A DNA stretch of 64,000 nucleotides from Barthelona sp. PCE (taxonomy: Eukaryota; Metamonada: BaSk clade): positions 806,001-870,000 of the forward strand of contig JAUFOR010000001.1 of assembly GCA_040285745.1 (NCBI GenBank), written 5' to 3'. A program made the translations under genes and the position numbers. A model generated the notes under the pieces. It was not told the origin of the DNA. It saw only the letters and a program-made list of their open reading frames with translations, and did not search any database. Positions within the stretch are counted from its first letter, which is position 1; every line of letters starts with the position of its first letter. This document shows positions 1 through 10,149 of the stretch, one piece after another.

Positions 1-287
1 CAACAAGCTTTTATCTTTTCGAAACTCATGGAGACTATGTCAAATCTTTTGACAAGCGGCAATTCGATGAAGTTGTACGAAACAATGAGGTTCTTCTCAG
101 CAAATGTGGACGATTCTTAAGTTTTCAAGGTCACCCTGAGTTTGTCGGTCAGTTAGACTTTCTGGATGAATTCGTTCTACCGTTTTTTAACGTTGATACA
201 TCGGAAGCACGTGAACAATTCAAAAATTTTGATACTTTACAAAACAATGTTATTATTGATGCTATACATGAATGGATTTCAGACTAA
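1..287 (+). CDS. Class I glutamine amidotransferase-like protein, C-terminal fragment
   Basis: The 5' part lies outside the window. Codons run from base 3 to a TAA at 285-287, giving about 94 residues. The stretch contains FETHGDYV followed about 40 residues later by FQGHPEF. This is the layout of the C-terminal half of class I glutamine amidotransferase domains, where the His and Glu of the catalytic triad lie in a G-H-P-E motif. The upstream catalytic Cys cannot be seen, so activity is inferred. The sequence resembles free-standing amidotransferase-like proteins more than a named biosynthetic enzyme, but that is a weak impression. Its stop codon overlaps the stop of the convergent HPRT gene by sharing CTAA at 284-287. 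Confidence 0.6.
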   Translation, partial: TSFYLFETHGDYVKSFDKRQFDEVVRNNEVLLSKCGRFLSFQGHPEFVGQLDFLDEFVLPFFNVDTSEAREQFKNFDTLQNNVIIDAIHEWISD

Positions 288-853
288 TCACGTTTAAGAG
301 CAGCTACGTATGGGAGATCACGGTATTTCTGCTCGAAATCGATGCCATACCCTATTATCCATACATCTGGTGATGGAAAACCAACATAATCAGCATTAAT
401 ATCAACCTTATGATTCTCAACCTTGTCAAAAACAACAGCAATCTGCATAGACGCCGGTTTCTTCTCCGCCAGGATATCATATGCATGCTTGAGTGTAACT
501 CCAGAATCTATCATATCTTCAACAATCAGAATATGTTTGTCTTCTATGGAATACGCCACATTACGTCTGATTGTGGGTGTGTCTGATGGGGTGGTGCTTG
601 TCTCTCCGTAGAAAGATACATCTATGGGATCAATAAATATCTGGAATTCAACATTGCGATCAGAACTAATTCGATTTAAGTTTCTTGAAATGTCTGTACA
701 AAAGAAGAAAGACGAGACGAGAACGGGCACTAAGGTTATCTCATGTACTCCTTTTGAGACATAGTGCTCAAATATTTCCACAGAGAGCTCGTGTACACGA
801 GCTTCTATCTCATCTTTAGTAAACATAATATTCCCGATCTGTGATTTGCTCAT
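284..853 (-). CDS. HPRT: Hypoxanthine-guanine phosphoribosyltransferase-like protein
   Basis: This 189-residue protein has the length of the family. It should convert hypoxanthine or guanine plus PRPP to IMP or GMP in cytosolic purine salvage. The PRPP-binding motif is VEDMIDSGVT at residues 111-120, close to the canonical VEDIIDTGLT. The mobile loop region contains FYGETS near residue 81, and the C-terminal IIGYGIDFEQKYRDLP block is typical. An oddity is that loop I, usually L-K-G, reads L-V-S near residues 45-47, so the usual Lys is absent. A second ATG at residue 10 is an alternative start. The start lies about 100 bp from the divergent gene at 954, so the two probably share a promoter region. 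Confidence 0.8.
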   Translation of the reverse strand: MSKSQIGNIMFTKDEIEARVHELSVEIFEHYVSKGVHEITLVPVLVSSFFFCTDISRNLNRISSDRNVEFQIFIDPIDVSFYGETSTTPSDTPTIRRNVAYSIEDKHILIVEDMIDSGVTLKHAYDILAEKKPASMQIAVVFDKVENHKVDINADYVGFPSPDVWIIGYGIDFEQKYRDLPYVAALKRD

Positions 854-953
854 CTTGCTTGTGTGCCGCTATCTGATAATTTGAAAAGGAATTAAAATGC
901 AAAAACTTGTTTTTATTTTTTGTTCCCATTACATTCATGTTATAAGCAAAATT

Positions 954-3320
954 ATGGACGATATACTTGATTTGATTGACCAGACGGAAGAAGAGGTCCT
1001 TTCTACCCTGAATAAGGAAGAAAACACACCACCCGAAAACGGTAATTTGAAAGAAAACGATGAAGGGGAGTCTTTGTCCAAGAAAATGGACGAGCATGGG
1101 GAAGTTAATACTGCTGAGGATGTAGATGAAGCAATAGACATTGTCCTTACGGAGAATATAAGCATTGTTGAAAACAATCCCTTACCTAACACCGTATCCA
1201 CCATGAATGAAGCTCAGGAGACAGATGTCGTAGACGACATGGAGGATGAGATACAAGTTGCGCAACCAGAGAAAAAGGAAATTATTGTTGATATTCTTGA
1301 TAATACAGAGGATGAAATTGATGATGAGACCCTTGTGGTTGAATCTGAACCTGAAAATCTGGTTGATGAGACGATTAATGATGTTATAGAAATAGAAGAG
1401 GATGTAGTAGACGTGATGGAAGAAGTTCCTACCATAGTTGAATCTAAACCTTCCTTACATGTTGATGAAACAGAAGACAAACCAGTGGAGAATGTTAGTG
1501 AAACATCAAACAACGAAAAAGAAATAACTGAGGCGAAAGATATTTTGAGTGACAAAACAGAATTTACAAAAGTCACAGAAGAGGTGTTAAACGACATCAT
1601 CAAGCCTGAAAAGAAACCAGAGCCTAAGAAATCCCCAAAAAGAACACCTAAAGCGAAGAAGAATAGCACCGAATCATTTTTTATTACAGAGACTCATGTT
1701 AAGATCCCATTTGCATCGAGTTTAAGCAAGAGAAAGACACCCCCACCTTTTTCTCCAAACAGAGTTAGTTCTGATAATAGTGGATCTCTTACTGCACGTA
1801 AGAGACGCAATGTATCACCTGCAAAGGTCCAGCATCTGCTCACCGAGTACGAAGTGATGCGCAAGGCGTGGAAAGGTGAGGCATTATCACCTGATCAGAA
1901 GGCTATTGTAGATAAGCGGAAAAGTGAGACATCTAGACTTAAAAAACTAAGAATTGACCAAGAGAAACGCGAAAAGAAGCGTGTACAGTTGAGTTTGAAA
2001 TTAATGGCTGAAGAAAAAGCTGAGGAAGAGCGGAAAAAGAAGGAAAAAGAAGCTCTTGAAAGATTAAAACAGCAAGAGTATAAGGACCAGCTCAACGAGT
2101 CCATTCGACGACGAAAAGACCTGAAGCAGAAAAGGGAGGAAGAGCAGAAAAAGTTTGAAGAAGAAGCCAAGAAGACCCAGAAACGTCTACATAGCAAACC
2201 TCTTTATAAACGCTTTGAAGAGCGCTACAATGAGCGTGAAAACGAAAAGAAAAAGAGAGAGGAGGCTTACTTCCAAAAACTACACAAGGAGATGTCGCCT
2301 CTTGATCTTGAAGAGCTTAGGAAAAGAGAGCAGGAGCTTGCAACAAAGAGTAAGAAGCGCAAACCTCGTTTTGAACGTGTTGAACAGCAACCAACTCCAA
2401 AATACTATAAGGGCAAATCTAGGATGCATGCCATCAGTATGTCTGAAAAGGAAAAGCAGAAGCGAGATCATGAACGCCAGCTTGCCAAAGAAAGACTGAT
2501 GAGAGCTAAAGAATATGGCAGAAAAGTTAAAAAATTTCATACACCAAAAAAAAGAAAGATATCTTCGCGTACATCAACACAGTCGATGCCAGTGAACAGC
2601 TATACATTTACAACACCTCTCCATAAGCCGGTTGAAGAAGAAAAGCGAACAGTGACACCTCCGGGAGTTGTTTCAGAGCTGCCATCAGAAAGCGAAGTTG
2701 TTGTCGACCTTTCACCTCCCAAGGCTACCGGGCCAGTTGTTGATACAACACCAAAAGAACCTGAGAAAGAGAAAGAAAAGGAAAAAGAAAAACCTCAAGG
2801 TGTGAAGCAAGTTACAGAGGAGCATGAACATCCTAAAAAGGAAACAAGAAGACGTAGAGGTGCACATCGTGTAAGAAACAGAAGAATACGTACCCAAAAG
2901 TCTCAGGAAGATTTGAAAACAGCAACCGAGATGAGCACGTTGCCTAACGACCCGGCGTATGAGGTTAAAAAACGCGGGCAGTTGGCAGAGATCGAACTTG
3001 AAAAAGCCTCGGAGAAGCCAGTTGATGGAGAAGAGGATCTAAGTAAGGAAATCAAAAAGAGCGAAATGTACGTCAATATGAACGATAAGGTGCTTAATGA
3101 CGTTGAAAGCGAGCTTCTGGAGCTGGGCGTTAAGATTTCTGAACCGCCATCGGTTGAGGAGCATATTGAAGTTGAACATGTTGAGGGAAAAGCTGATGAG
3201 GATAAAATGGAAGTATCCGTTGCCGTAGAGTTGGCTAAACCACCAGCTTTCCTGTTGGACAGCCCCAATCCTGAATCTTTAGATCCACCAAAAATGACAA
3301 ATCTTACTGAACATGAATAG
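954..3320 (+). CDS. Large acidic/basic coiled-coil protein, function unknown
   Basis: This is a 788-residue protein. The ATG at 954 (MDDILDLID) is preferred over one 57 bp upstream because it leaves room for a promoter between this gene and HPRT. The first 210 residues are strongly acidic. A Lys/Pro/Ser-rich patch follows near residues 217-240, and then a long K/E/R-rich coiled coil from about 315 to 480. A basic stretch near 520 (YGRKVKKFHTPKK) recalls motifs in ciliary or centriolar coiled-coil proteins such as the FAM161 group, but this is only a resemblance. The C-terminus is acidic again. No catalytic domain is visible. TGTAAA directly follows the TAG and may be the polyadenylation signal. 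The convergent neighbour ends 42 bp away. Confidence 0.75.
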   Translation: MDDILDLIDQTEEEVLSTLNKEENTPPENGNLKENDEGESLSKKMDEHGEVNTAEDVDEAIDIVLTENISIVENNPLPNTVSTMNEAQETDVVDDMEDEIQVAQPEKKEIIVDILDNTEDEIDDETLVVESEPENLVDETINDVIEIEEDVVDVMEEVPTIVESKPSLHVDETEDKPVENVSETSNNEKEITEAKDILSDKTEFTKVTEEVLNDIIKPEKKPEPKKSPKRTPKAKKNSTESFFITETHVKIPFASSLSKRKTPPPFSPNRVSSDNSGSLTARKRRNVSPAKVQHLLTEYEVMRKAWKGEALSPDQKAIVDKRKSETSRLKKLRIDQEKREKKRVQLSLKLMAEEKAEEERKKKEKEALERLKQQEYKDQLNESIRRRKDLKQKREEEQKKFEEEAKKTQKRLHSKPLYKRFEERYNERENEKKKREEAYFQKLHKEMSPLDLEELRKREQELATKSKKRKPRFERVEQQPTPKYYKGKSRMHAISMSEKEKQKRDHERQLAKERLMRAKEYGRKVKKFHTPKKRKISSRTSTQSMPVNSYTFTTPLHKPVEEEKRTVTPPGVVSELPSESEVVVDLSPPKATGPVVDTTPKEPEKEKEKEKEKPQGVKQVTEEHEHPKKETRRRRGAHRVRNRRIRTQKSQEDLKTATEMSTLPNDPAYEVKKRGQLAEIELEKASEKPVDGEEDLSKEIKKSEMYVNMNDKVLNDVESELLELGVKISEPPSVEEHIEVEHVEGKADEDKMEVSVAVELAKPPAFLLDSPNPESLDPPKMTNLTEHE

Positions 3321-3362
3321 TGTAAAAAACAACAAATGAAAAACAGTACACTTTATTTGCGA

Positions 3363-6300
3363 TTAAACATCAACAAGAATACCAGGAATACCAGCAACGA
3401 GTTTGTTAACTCCTTCTTGTGAAATGCGAGTGTCGCGGCAAGTGAACTCACGAAGTAATGCACAGTCACATAGATCTGCGCAGGACTTGTCTGTGACTTC
3501 AGTGTGAGATACATCAAGCGACATAATGTTGGGGCAAACGGCAGCGATGTACCAAATATGTTCATCAACAAAGTACTTGTGACTAAACTTTAATGTGAAA
3601 ACACGCTCACCGAGAATCTGGCACGTCTGCAGCTCGTCATCGAGTATATCATCAAACGGCTTTGACAAAACACGGGTAACAATCTGGTTTGCGTACTCGA
3701 AAGGCCACTCAGTAGCGTGGGCTTCATATACAGAAGCCAACTCCTCGTTTGAGTAGTCGGAATAAGCACGCTTGCACCATACCATATCAATAGATCTGGC
3801 AGCACACTTCTCCTCAAGAGAAAGCAGTTCGGGTAGGGTGTAATCCACTACTGTTGAGTTGGCAATGAGTTCAAACACATCAACCATCTCAACCTCTCCG
3901 TTATTTAAGAGCACATCAATAACATCAAAGAAGACGATTGTGAGGCCCAACATTTCGCAAACGGCGAGAATATCAAACGCTTCACTGTTAACGTCGCCAA
4001 CAAGCTCACCTTCAAGAAGGTATGCGAGGACGGCCTCAACTGCCGCTTCCGAAATACCAGTAAGGTCAACCGATGTTCCACTGACAGTGATACTACCGCA
4101 AACAGAGAGTGGTAGCGTGTAACTTGATGAATCTGTGATGAATGTTATTTGTTCTTCACGTTCTTCAAACTCCACAGGGGATAGAGGTTCAGAACGAATC
4201 GAAAACGCCTGAGATCCTTCTGTGATATCATCTCTTAAAGCGCTCTGCAAGTTCTTCGCGGTTGGTGATGACACACCACCTCTGGCCTTAGAGTACAATG
4301 AGTAAAGGGATCGAAGACCCTTGACACTCTTCATACATGCGGAATCCTCCTGCATGCGTAACGTAGAACGCTTCTTTGGAGTTGCTCTGCCTGGTGTTCT
4401 CCTCGGGCTGCGCTTAGGGGAGTGTTTGGGGCTACGCTTAGGTGATTGCTTAGCCAAAGGTGACTGCTTGGGACTGGGCTTGGGACTAGCCAGCTTTTCA
4501 GTAAGGGCATTCTCAATGAGCATTTCAGGGAGTGAAATACTGACAACCTCGGGAACGGGCTCGTTTGGCTTCTTATCGGCCAGAAGAGCAACGGGAGATA
4601 GACCATTGATGTGTGATTGAGTAACCTTCTTCTGTTTCTTCTTCTTTTTCTTCTTCTTGGTCTTCTTACCGGTGTCAAGTAGACCCTCATCAGCAACGTC
4701 AAGCTTATGCGTCATTCTCAATTTCTTCAGATAACGCTCCTCCTCTTCCTTCTCCTGGCGGTTGACATCCTTGTCGAACTTCTTCGTCTTCTTTGACAAA
4801 TCCTTCATCATGTCAACGACCTGTGCAATATCTTGGACATCATCCAATGCACTGATCAGGGAATCAACAGACTGCACGACCTGCCCGAACTTCGACGCTA
4901 GCACACGGATACCGCTCTCGTATTTGGTGGATGTGAGTGTTTTGACGTTGTCTGCTACGTCGTGGACTCGCTGCAACGTCTTCAGTGGAGATGGCACAAA
5001 CTCATCATTACCGTATTGACTTAAAAGAGACTCAAAGAGCTCTGGGTTGTTCTTGAGCTGCTCCAACAGTTCGGGGTTACTCTCAATATCGAGCAGAAGC
5101 TGTTCTGACATCAGTGGTGAGGAGTACAGTTGATACAAACGGTCAGCAAAATCCTTTCGCTCATTCTCGAGCTTCTCTCTGCTTTCAATCTCCTTAATGT
5201 GCAGGATGGTATCCTCAATCAGGTCTTCCATGCAGCAGGTGATCTCTACACAGTCAAACAAAACGTTCTCAACCGTTAATATCTCACGAATATCGCAAGC
5301 CTCGACAAGTGCAATCTCAACCATCTCGTGAACAACTGCAAGACAGTGGTCCTCCGGTGTGGGTTGATACTCAACATAGTCCAGGAGGTCCTCCAGGGAA
5401 AAATCAACCTCGAATCGCTCACTCTGAGGTAAAGTGTCTGGAATCTCGGAAAGCGAACGTAATTGGGGCACATATACTTCGCGGTCGTCCTTCTGAACAA
5501 TGACAACATCCTCGGACACATCAATGTGCTGTTTGGTGCGACGTCCAACGTTGAATTCTGCAGAAAGCTCGCCAATATACGTTGTCCTCACCTGGTCGAT
5601 GTTGGACATAATTCGATCGATTGAAACGGCACCCTGACTTTGAATGTCCAACAATAGATTAGGAATGGCAAGCTGGCTGTATGCAAGACGCTCAGCTGCA
5701 AGACGTTGTGCCTCGTGAACAACCTCATAGAAGGCCATATTGTCCTGATCCTTCTCGGGGATATAGTCAGTTATGCTTGAGTAGGGCTCGCTACCGTTGT
5801 AGGTATTCAAGGAACATGGGTCACCTACCATCCACATGTATATGCGGTTGAAGCAGTTGATGACGTCAAACGACTGTAAAAGACTGTATTTATCCCTGCG
5901 GAGGGAAGCAATCTCGCCCAGTGTCTCTTCTTGGGCCTGTTTCAGGGCCTCCGGCTGCTTCTTAAACTCACGCTTGAGCGTATAGAAACGCTGCTCATGC
6001 ACTGAAGAGCGGGCATCAAGACTGAGCACGCGATCGTGAACAGCGGAGAAAATTCGAGGGAAGAATAAGTTGACAAACGTCTTGGAGAAGAGAGAAAAGT
6101 TACACCACTGATAATCACTGTTGTTGAAGGAGCAAAACTCTTCATAAGTAAGGTTCTTACCGTAAGTCATGATCCACACATTCTGCTTCTCGTTAAGGCA
6201 CATCATTTCCTCATCATACAGCTCACCAATGTCACCACCGAAAGTTTCTTTAAACTCAGCCGTAACCCTCTCAAAGACGGGTAAGACTTCGCTCTCGATT

Positions 6301-8762
6301 TCAATGTTGCGCTCCTTATAAAAACGAATTCCCTGCAAAGAGCTGAGCTCCTCAGCAGTCAACATTTTATCCTTCATACGATTCATTGGTATCATTCCAT
6401 TGCGGTCAACCAGTATCTGAACACCATCAATAGACATATACATCCACACCATACCTAGATAAACACCGGCACGTGGGGGTTTAAAGATGGGGCACTCGTG
6501 ACGCCACCCAATCGCATTGGTGATCCATCTTTCTTCACAAGAACTCAAGAGTGCGGTGTAACCGAGGCCGTTGTACTTCTCGTACAAGAGGTGCTCAACC
6601 TCACTCACCGGCTTCCACTGGTGACCGAGGATCTCAGGACATGCGTGCATGCGTCTAATGAGAAGAATAGAACATGAATAACATGGGGTGAGATCGACAA
6701 CTCTGGGGTAGAGGACGCCCAGCTCAGCAGTCGAAAGCTGCTTCTTGAGCTGCTCATATGCATCCTTGTAGTGGGAAGCAAGACCTGTGGGTGCTCTTAG
6801 CTGTGTCGTTGGATCCTTCTGGGCTGGTTGTGAAACGCAGAAAAGATCAATGTCGTCGTTCTCGTACGGAGCACGGCCACACATCTCTGCATGGGGCAAC
6901 TCCAGGTCCTCTGTAACGAGTATGCGGTCAGATGAAAACCAAAGCGTGGATAAAAATACCTTACCACGACCAAGCGAAGACTTCTCGGCAACGTGCAACT
7001 GGCGCATCGGGTTGATCTTATACAGGTTATAATCAAATGGCTTGGGTGAGGCGTTCATATCATTGCGAGATGGTAGGGGGAACATTGAGAAATACCTTAA
7101 GAAATCGTGAGACAGTTGGGACACAAGCATGAGGAGCTCATCAATATCAACATCACTATGCATGCCTCCCTCGACATCAGCAATTGCAACGTTCTTTGTC
7201 AGCTCAGCAAGTGCCTTCTTGAGTTTGAGCTTGGATGCAAAGATTTTTTCGCTGGACTTGAGATTCATTGACCACTTGAGCAGCCCAATCAAACACGACA
7301 CGTAGTAATAAACGGTGTCGCGGGAGAGGGTCTCGTCGACCATATCGTTGATGATATAATCAAATACTTGGAACCAGCATCCCTCGTTGATGAGTCGTTT
7401 TTGCAGCGTGCGAATGATCATGACACGGTTATCCGTTGTGAGGCGCGGGTTAACAGCCTGGTCAACAAGATCGGTCAACTCGTGGAATGACTGGGGTTCG
7501 GTTGAATCAACGGGGTTGAAATGGAGAGCGAGCTCAACGTTACGAATTCGTTGAACAAGACTCTCGGTCTCATTCAACTTTGAATCAATGACTGTGAGGT
7601 GGTTAAGATAAGAAGCAGCAGAAAACAGCTCGCGTGCTTCTTTGCTCGATTCAACTAGTAAGATTTCATTATCAAGTTGGAGTGTCCACTGTTGCTTTGA
7701 CTCACGCTGGTTTGCAGCGCAAGAAATTAAAAGTTGTTCAACAACGGGCCAGGTCTGAACGATTGAAAATCTTTGCAAACGCCATCCAGTCGCTGCAAGA
7801 GCAACAATACACCATCCACCTGTCCAATCGCGGACAATAGCGAGCACTCGGTCGCTCTTCTTCTTCTTGACGCCTTCCATAACGGAGCAACGCATAGCAT
7901 AGAGTACGCGGACTTCACCATTACCACGCTCAACAAAGCACTGTTCCTCGACTGTCTCAATAAGTTCGTCGCGCAACAGTGTCTGTAGGATAGCGTGCGG
8001 TTTGAAAGTGACTGGTGTACCGCCAACAATATTGGAGAAAATATTGGAGAACAAAGAAGTATGATCGTCATTTTCAAAGACAACCGTCTCTTCCGGTTCA
8101 AACACCTTCTCGGGTTCCACAACAACGACATCCTTGGCAACAGCCAACTTCTGCTCGCTATCAACAATAAGCTCAACCTCTTCTTCTTCCTTAGCATCAT
8201 CTGTCTCTTCTTCAACAGCAGTAACTGTGATATTAGGGACAAACCATGAAGGTCTTTTGGTGCCCAGATTAACAAAGTAGTGTCTGTTGTTCTGCTCATC
8301 AAGACTAACTTGATAAACAAACTCGATCTCTTTCAATGTCTTGTTAACTGGATAAATGTACTGTTTCTGAGTTTGAGGATCAATGAAACAGTTGTATCCA
8401 TGTGGGGGCTTGAACACGTTGGTCATCTCTTGCATGATTGGCTGTAATGCTTCACCTGTCTCATCTTGCGCTAAAATTCCAGTATTCTTCTCAACCTGAC
8501 GGATCTCAAAGACAGGAGCCTGGTGGTAGCTGTCTCTTGAGAATGTGTCCTGTGGTCCGACAACTCTCTCTGTGTTTTGAGCGTGATCGACCTCAACAAT
8601 AGCTAAATTCAAAAAATCCTTTTGCAAGAACCCACCCTTGTCCGAAAACTGCCTGAGCTGTTCGATAATGGGTAATTCTTCATCAATCGTAGTTACCAGA
8701 GTGGTTTTCGCTCGTGGGTTATTGCGATCTTGATCCCATATGACTTTGAACTTGATAATCAT
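3363..8762 (-). CDS. 1,799-residue multidomain protein with WW-like, BTB-like and LRR-like segments
   Basis: This intronless gene is not recognised as a known family. Near residues 146-176 a segment ending HYFVNLGTKRPSWFVP resembles a degenerate WW domain whose first Trp is replaced by Phe. Residues 230-800 look globular and helical. A polylysine tract lies near 1370 and is followed by tandem SPK/SPR-type repeats near 1425-1460, likely disordered and phosphorylatable. From about 1540 the pattern resembles a BTB/Skp1 fold, and the last 80 residues look like two or three leucine-rich repeats. A BTB plus LRR end could mean an adaptor role, but that is inference. An AATAAA lies just after the stop. 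The start faces the 9.1 kb membrane gene across about 390 bp. Confidence 0.7.
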   Translation of the reverse strand: MIIKFKVIWDQDRNNPRAKTTLVTTIDEELPIIEQLRQFSDKGGFLQKDFLNLAIVEVDHAQNTERVVGPQDTFSRDSYHQAPVFEIRQVEKNTGILAQDETGEALQPIMQEMTNVFKPPHGYNCFIDPQTQKQYIYPVNKTLKEIEFVYQVSLDEQNNRHYFVNLGTKRPSWFVPNITVTAVEEETDDAKEEEEVELIVDSEQKLAVAKDVVVVEPEKVFEPEETVVFENDDHTSLFSNIFSNIVGGTPVTFKPHAILQTLLRDELIETVEEQCFVERGNGEVRVLYAMRCSVMEGVKKKKSDRVLAIVRDWTGGWCIVALAATGWRLQRFSIVQTWPVVEQLLISCAANQRESKQQWTLQLDNEILLVESSKEARELFSAASYLNHLTVIDSKLNETESLVQRIRNVELALHFNPVDSTEPQSFHELTDLVDQAVNPRLTTDNRVMIIRTLQKRLINEGCWFQVFDYIINDMVDETLSRDTVYYYVSCLIGLLKWSMNLKSSEKIFASKLKLKKALAELTKNVAIADVEGGMHSDVDIDELLMLVSQLSHDFLRYFSMFPLPSRNDMNASPKPFDYNLYKINPMRQLHVAEKSSLGRGKVFLSTLWFSSDRILVTEDLELPHAEMCGRAPYENDDIDLFCVSQPAQKDPTTQLRAPTGLASHYKDAYEQLKKQLSTAELGVLYPRVVDLTPCYSCSILLIRRMHACPEILGHQWKPVSEVEHLLYEKYNGLGYTALLSSCEERWITNAIGWRHECPIFKPPRAGVYLGMVWMYMSIDGVQILVDRNGMIPMNRMKDKMLTAEELSSLQGIRFYKERNIEIESEVLPVFERVTAEFKETFGGDIGELYDEEMMCLNEKQNVWIMTYGKNLTYEEFCSFNNSDYQWCNFSLFSKTFVNLFFPRIFSAVHDRVLSLDARSSVHEQRFYTLKREFKKQPEALKQAQEETLGEIASLRRDKYSLLQSFDVINCFNRIYMWMVGDPCSLNTYNGSEPYSSITDYIPEKDQDNMAFYEVVHEAQRLAAERLAYSQLAIPNLLLDIQSQGAVSIDRIMSNIDQVRTTYIGELSAEFNVGRRTKQHIDVSEDVVIVQKDDREVYVPQLRSLSEIPDTLPQSERFEVDFSLEDLLDYVEYQPTPEDHCLAVVHEMVEIALVEACDIREILTVENVLFDCVEITCCMEDLIEDTILHIKEIESREKLENERKDFADRLYQLYSSPLMSEQLLLDIESNPELLEQLKNNPELFESLLSQYGNDEFVPSPLKTLQRVHDVADNVKTLTSTKYESGIRVLASKFGQVVQSVDSLISALDDVQDIAQVVDMMKDLSKKTKKFDKDVNRQEKEEEERYLKKLRMTHKLDVADEGLLDTGKKTKKKKKKKKQKKVTQSHINGLSPVALLADKKPNEPVPEVVSISLPEMLIENALTEKLASPKPSPKQSPLAKQSPKRSPKHSPKRSPRRTPGRATPKKRSTLRMQEDSACMKSVKGLRSLYSLYSKARGGVSSPTAKNLQSALRDDITEGSQAFSIRSEPLSPVEFEEREEQITFITDSSSYTLPLSVCGSITVSGTSVDLTGISEAAVEAVLAYLLEGELVGDVNSEAFDILAVCEMLGLTIVFFDVIDVLLNNGEVEMVDVFELIANSTVVDYTLPELLSLEEKCAARSIDMVWCKRAYSDYSNEELASVYEAHATEWPFEYANQIVTRVLSKPFDDILDDELQTCQILGERVFTLKFSHKYFVDEHIWYIAAVCPNIMSLDVSHTEVTDKSCADLCDCALLREFTCRDTRISQEGVNKLVAGIPGILVDV

Positions 8763-9148
8763 CCTAGAACGGTGTCAATGAAACGAAATCAAATGTACAA
8801 AGTGTAAAAAGTAAAGGAAAGCTTAAAGAAAGCCAAGATAAATTTGAAAACGAGACAAGTATCTTCTGCATATACGCGGTTGGTATATGTGGAAGCAATA
8901 TTATACATAGACTCAGTAAAAGGGTACTAAGTTTACACATCTTAAAAAAGAAAAGAATAAATTCACCCAAATACCTGCTTGTATACTGTTTGTATAATCA
9001 TCTGTTAATTGCATAAAAAGGGTTTGTAAACCCATAAAACACCCATAACGTTTTTAAATCAGACGCTAAAGCTAGACATATTTGTTCTACAATTTCTCCC
9101 CTTTTCACCATTTTTTTCGATTTTGCTTGAACTTAGCGAAACACTCAG
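8763..9148. other. Intergenic region, probably containing a 5' intron of the gene at 9149
   Basis: This 386-bp gap between divergent genes is much longer than most such gaps here (38-100 bp). It contains no ATG in frame with the downstream gene. Its end, AACACTCAG at 9140-9148, looks like the 3' splice sites of other introns in the window, and the first downstream base is G, which would complete a split ATG. A candidate donor is AT^GTACAA at about 8796-8803, but it departs from the GTATGN donors elsewhere, so the 5' boundary is unresolved. A perfect GGGTTT-GT-AAACCC palindrome lies at 9020-9033. Confidence 0.4.
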
Positions 9149-10043
9149 GCGTAAAGAGAAGAATCGCCTTGTTGATCATGCTCTATCTACATTTCAAAGT
9201 TTTCTTCTTAGAAATCCACCAACAAAAAAGCCTTATCGTTATGTTTTAAACTTTTCATTCCTTGCGTTTGTGGTAGTTTACCTGAGTAGATTCTATTTTG
9301 TAGGTTCTAATGCGTATTCTGTTGTACCAATTGGTTCAGAATGGACTTCTAGCACACTACCAACCTTAAATCTACTTTTTCTTTTAAGTACAACATACCA
9401 GTACTTCTCTTACAAATCCCTATCACGTTTTTCTACAACCGTTTCTGCAACATTTTGTGCAGTTCTAATAGTTTCATTATGCACGTATATCGTTCAACTT
9501 TATGACAGTATCCAGTGTTTTCTTCTCTTTTACATCATCATACATGTGCTTTTACAGTTGGATTCAGTATGTTTTTTATTACATTGGAGTTATATAACCA
9601 GAAAAAAAGTTTCAACAAGAAAAGAACGAATATTATTAGCAAGACCCATGTGGTTAAAATTTCTTTTAGCTTTTATTTTAATTTTTATGGGTCTCTTCAT
9701 GGTTCTTGTTTTGTTGAGGGTTAATAACACTAATCAAATGTGTTTAGCCTTAACATACTTCGAAGGAGTCGAACTAGTACCAAAGATGCAGGTATTTGAA
9801 AGAATCAACATTGCTAACAGGGATGAAATTGTGATGCCATGGGGTATGTCTTTGTATACAGAAAATGGTATTGATTTTAATGTTACAGTACCAAACACAA
9901 TAGATTTTGATCATACGGCATTCCGTTCCATCTTTAAGTTGGAGCCATTTTATTGTGAAGCAATTTATTTTGAAAAACTTCAGTCACCCAATAATTATAT
10001 AAAAGCAAAGATGCTGCAGGTATGTCGAGGTCGTGGTTGTTAA
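9149..10043 (+). CDS. Multipass membrane protein of unknown function, 5' end uncertain
   Basis: The open frame runs to TAA at 10041-10043 and encodes about 297 residues from the presumed splice acceptor. No in-frame ATG exists upstream before a stop. If G9149 completes an ATG split by an intron, the protein would begin M-R-K-E-K-N-R. Five hydrophobic segments follow (beginning near YVLNFSFLAF, LLFLLSTTYQ, ATFCAVLIVS, FLLFYIIIHV and FLLAFILIFM), then about 110 residues that are more polar and aromatic. A Lys/Arg-rich loop separates segments four and five. No family is recognised. Convergent CCT4 ends 106 bp downstream, and AATAAA occurs shortly after the stop. Confidence 0.6.
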
Positions 10044-10149
10044 GTGAGCCATTTATGCTTTATAATATAATACATTCCCTCTGAATAAAAGTAATTGAAT
10101 TTTATCTTTATTGTGCTAGTACATCACACACTGCGTAACTTTGAAATTA

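Noticed and set aside
1214-1669. A 151-codon minus-strand frame inside the coiled-coil gene
   Set aside because: Ser/Thr-rich mirror of an acidic coding strand; no start context or family signal.
8764-8970. A 68-codon hydrophobic minus-strand frame in the 8.8 kb spacer
   Set aside because: It lies in the leader of the 1,799-residue gene and is F/L-rich as expected from T-rich DNA.
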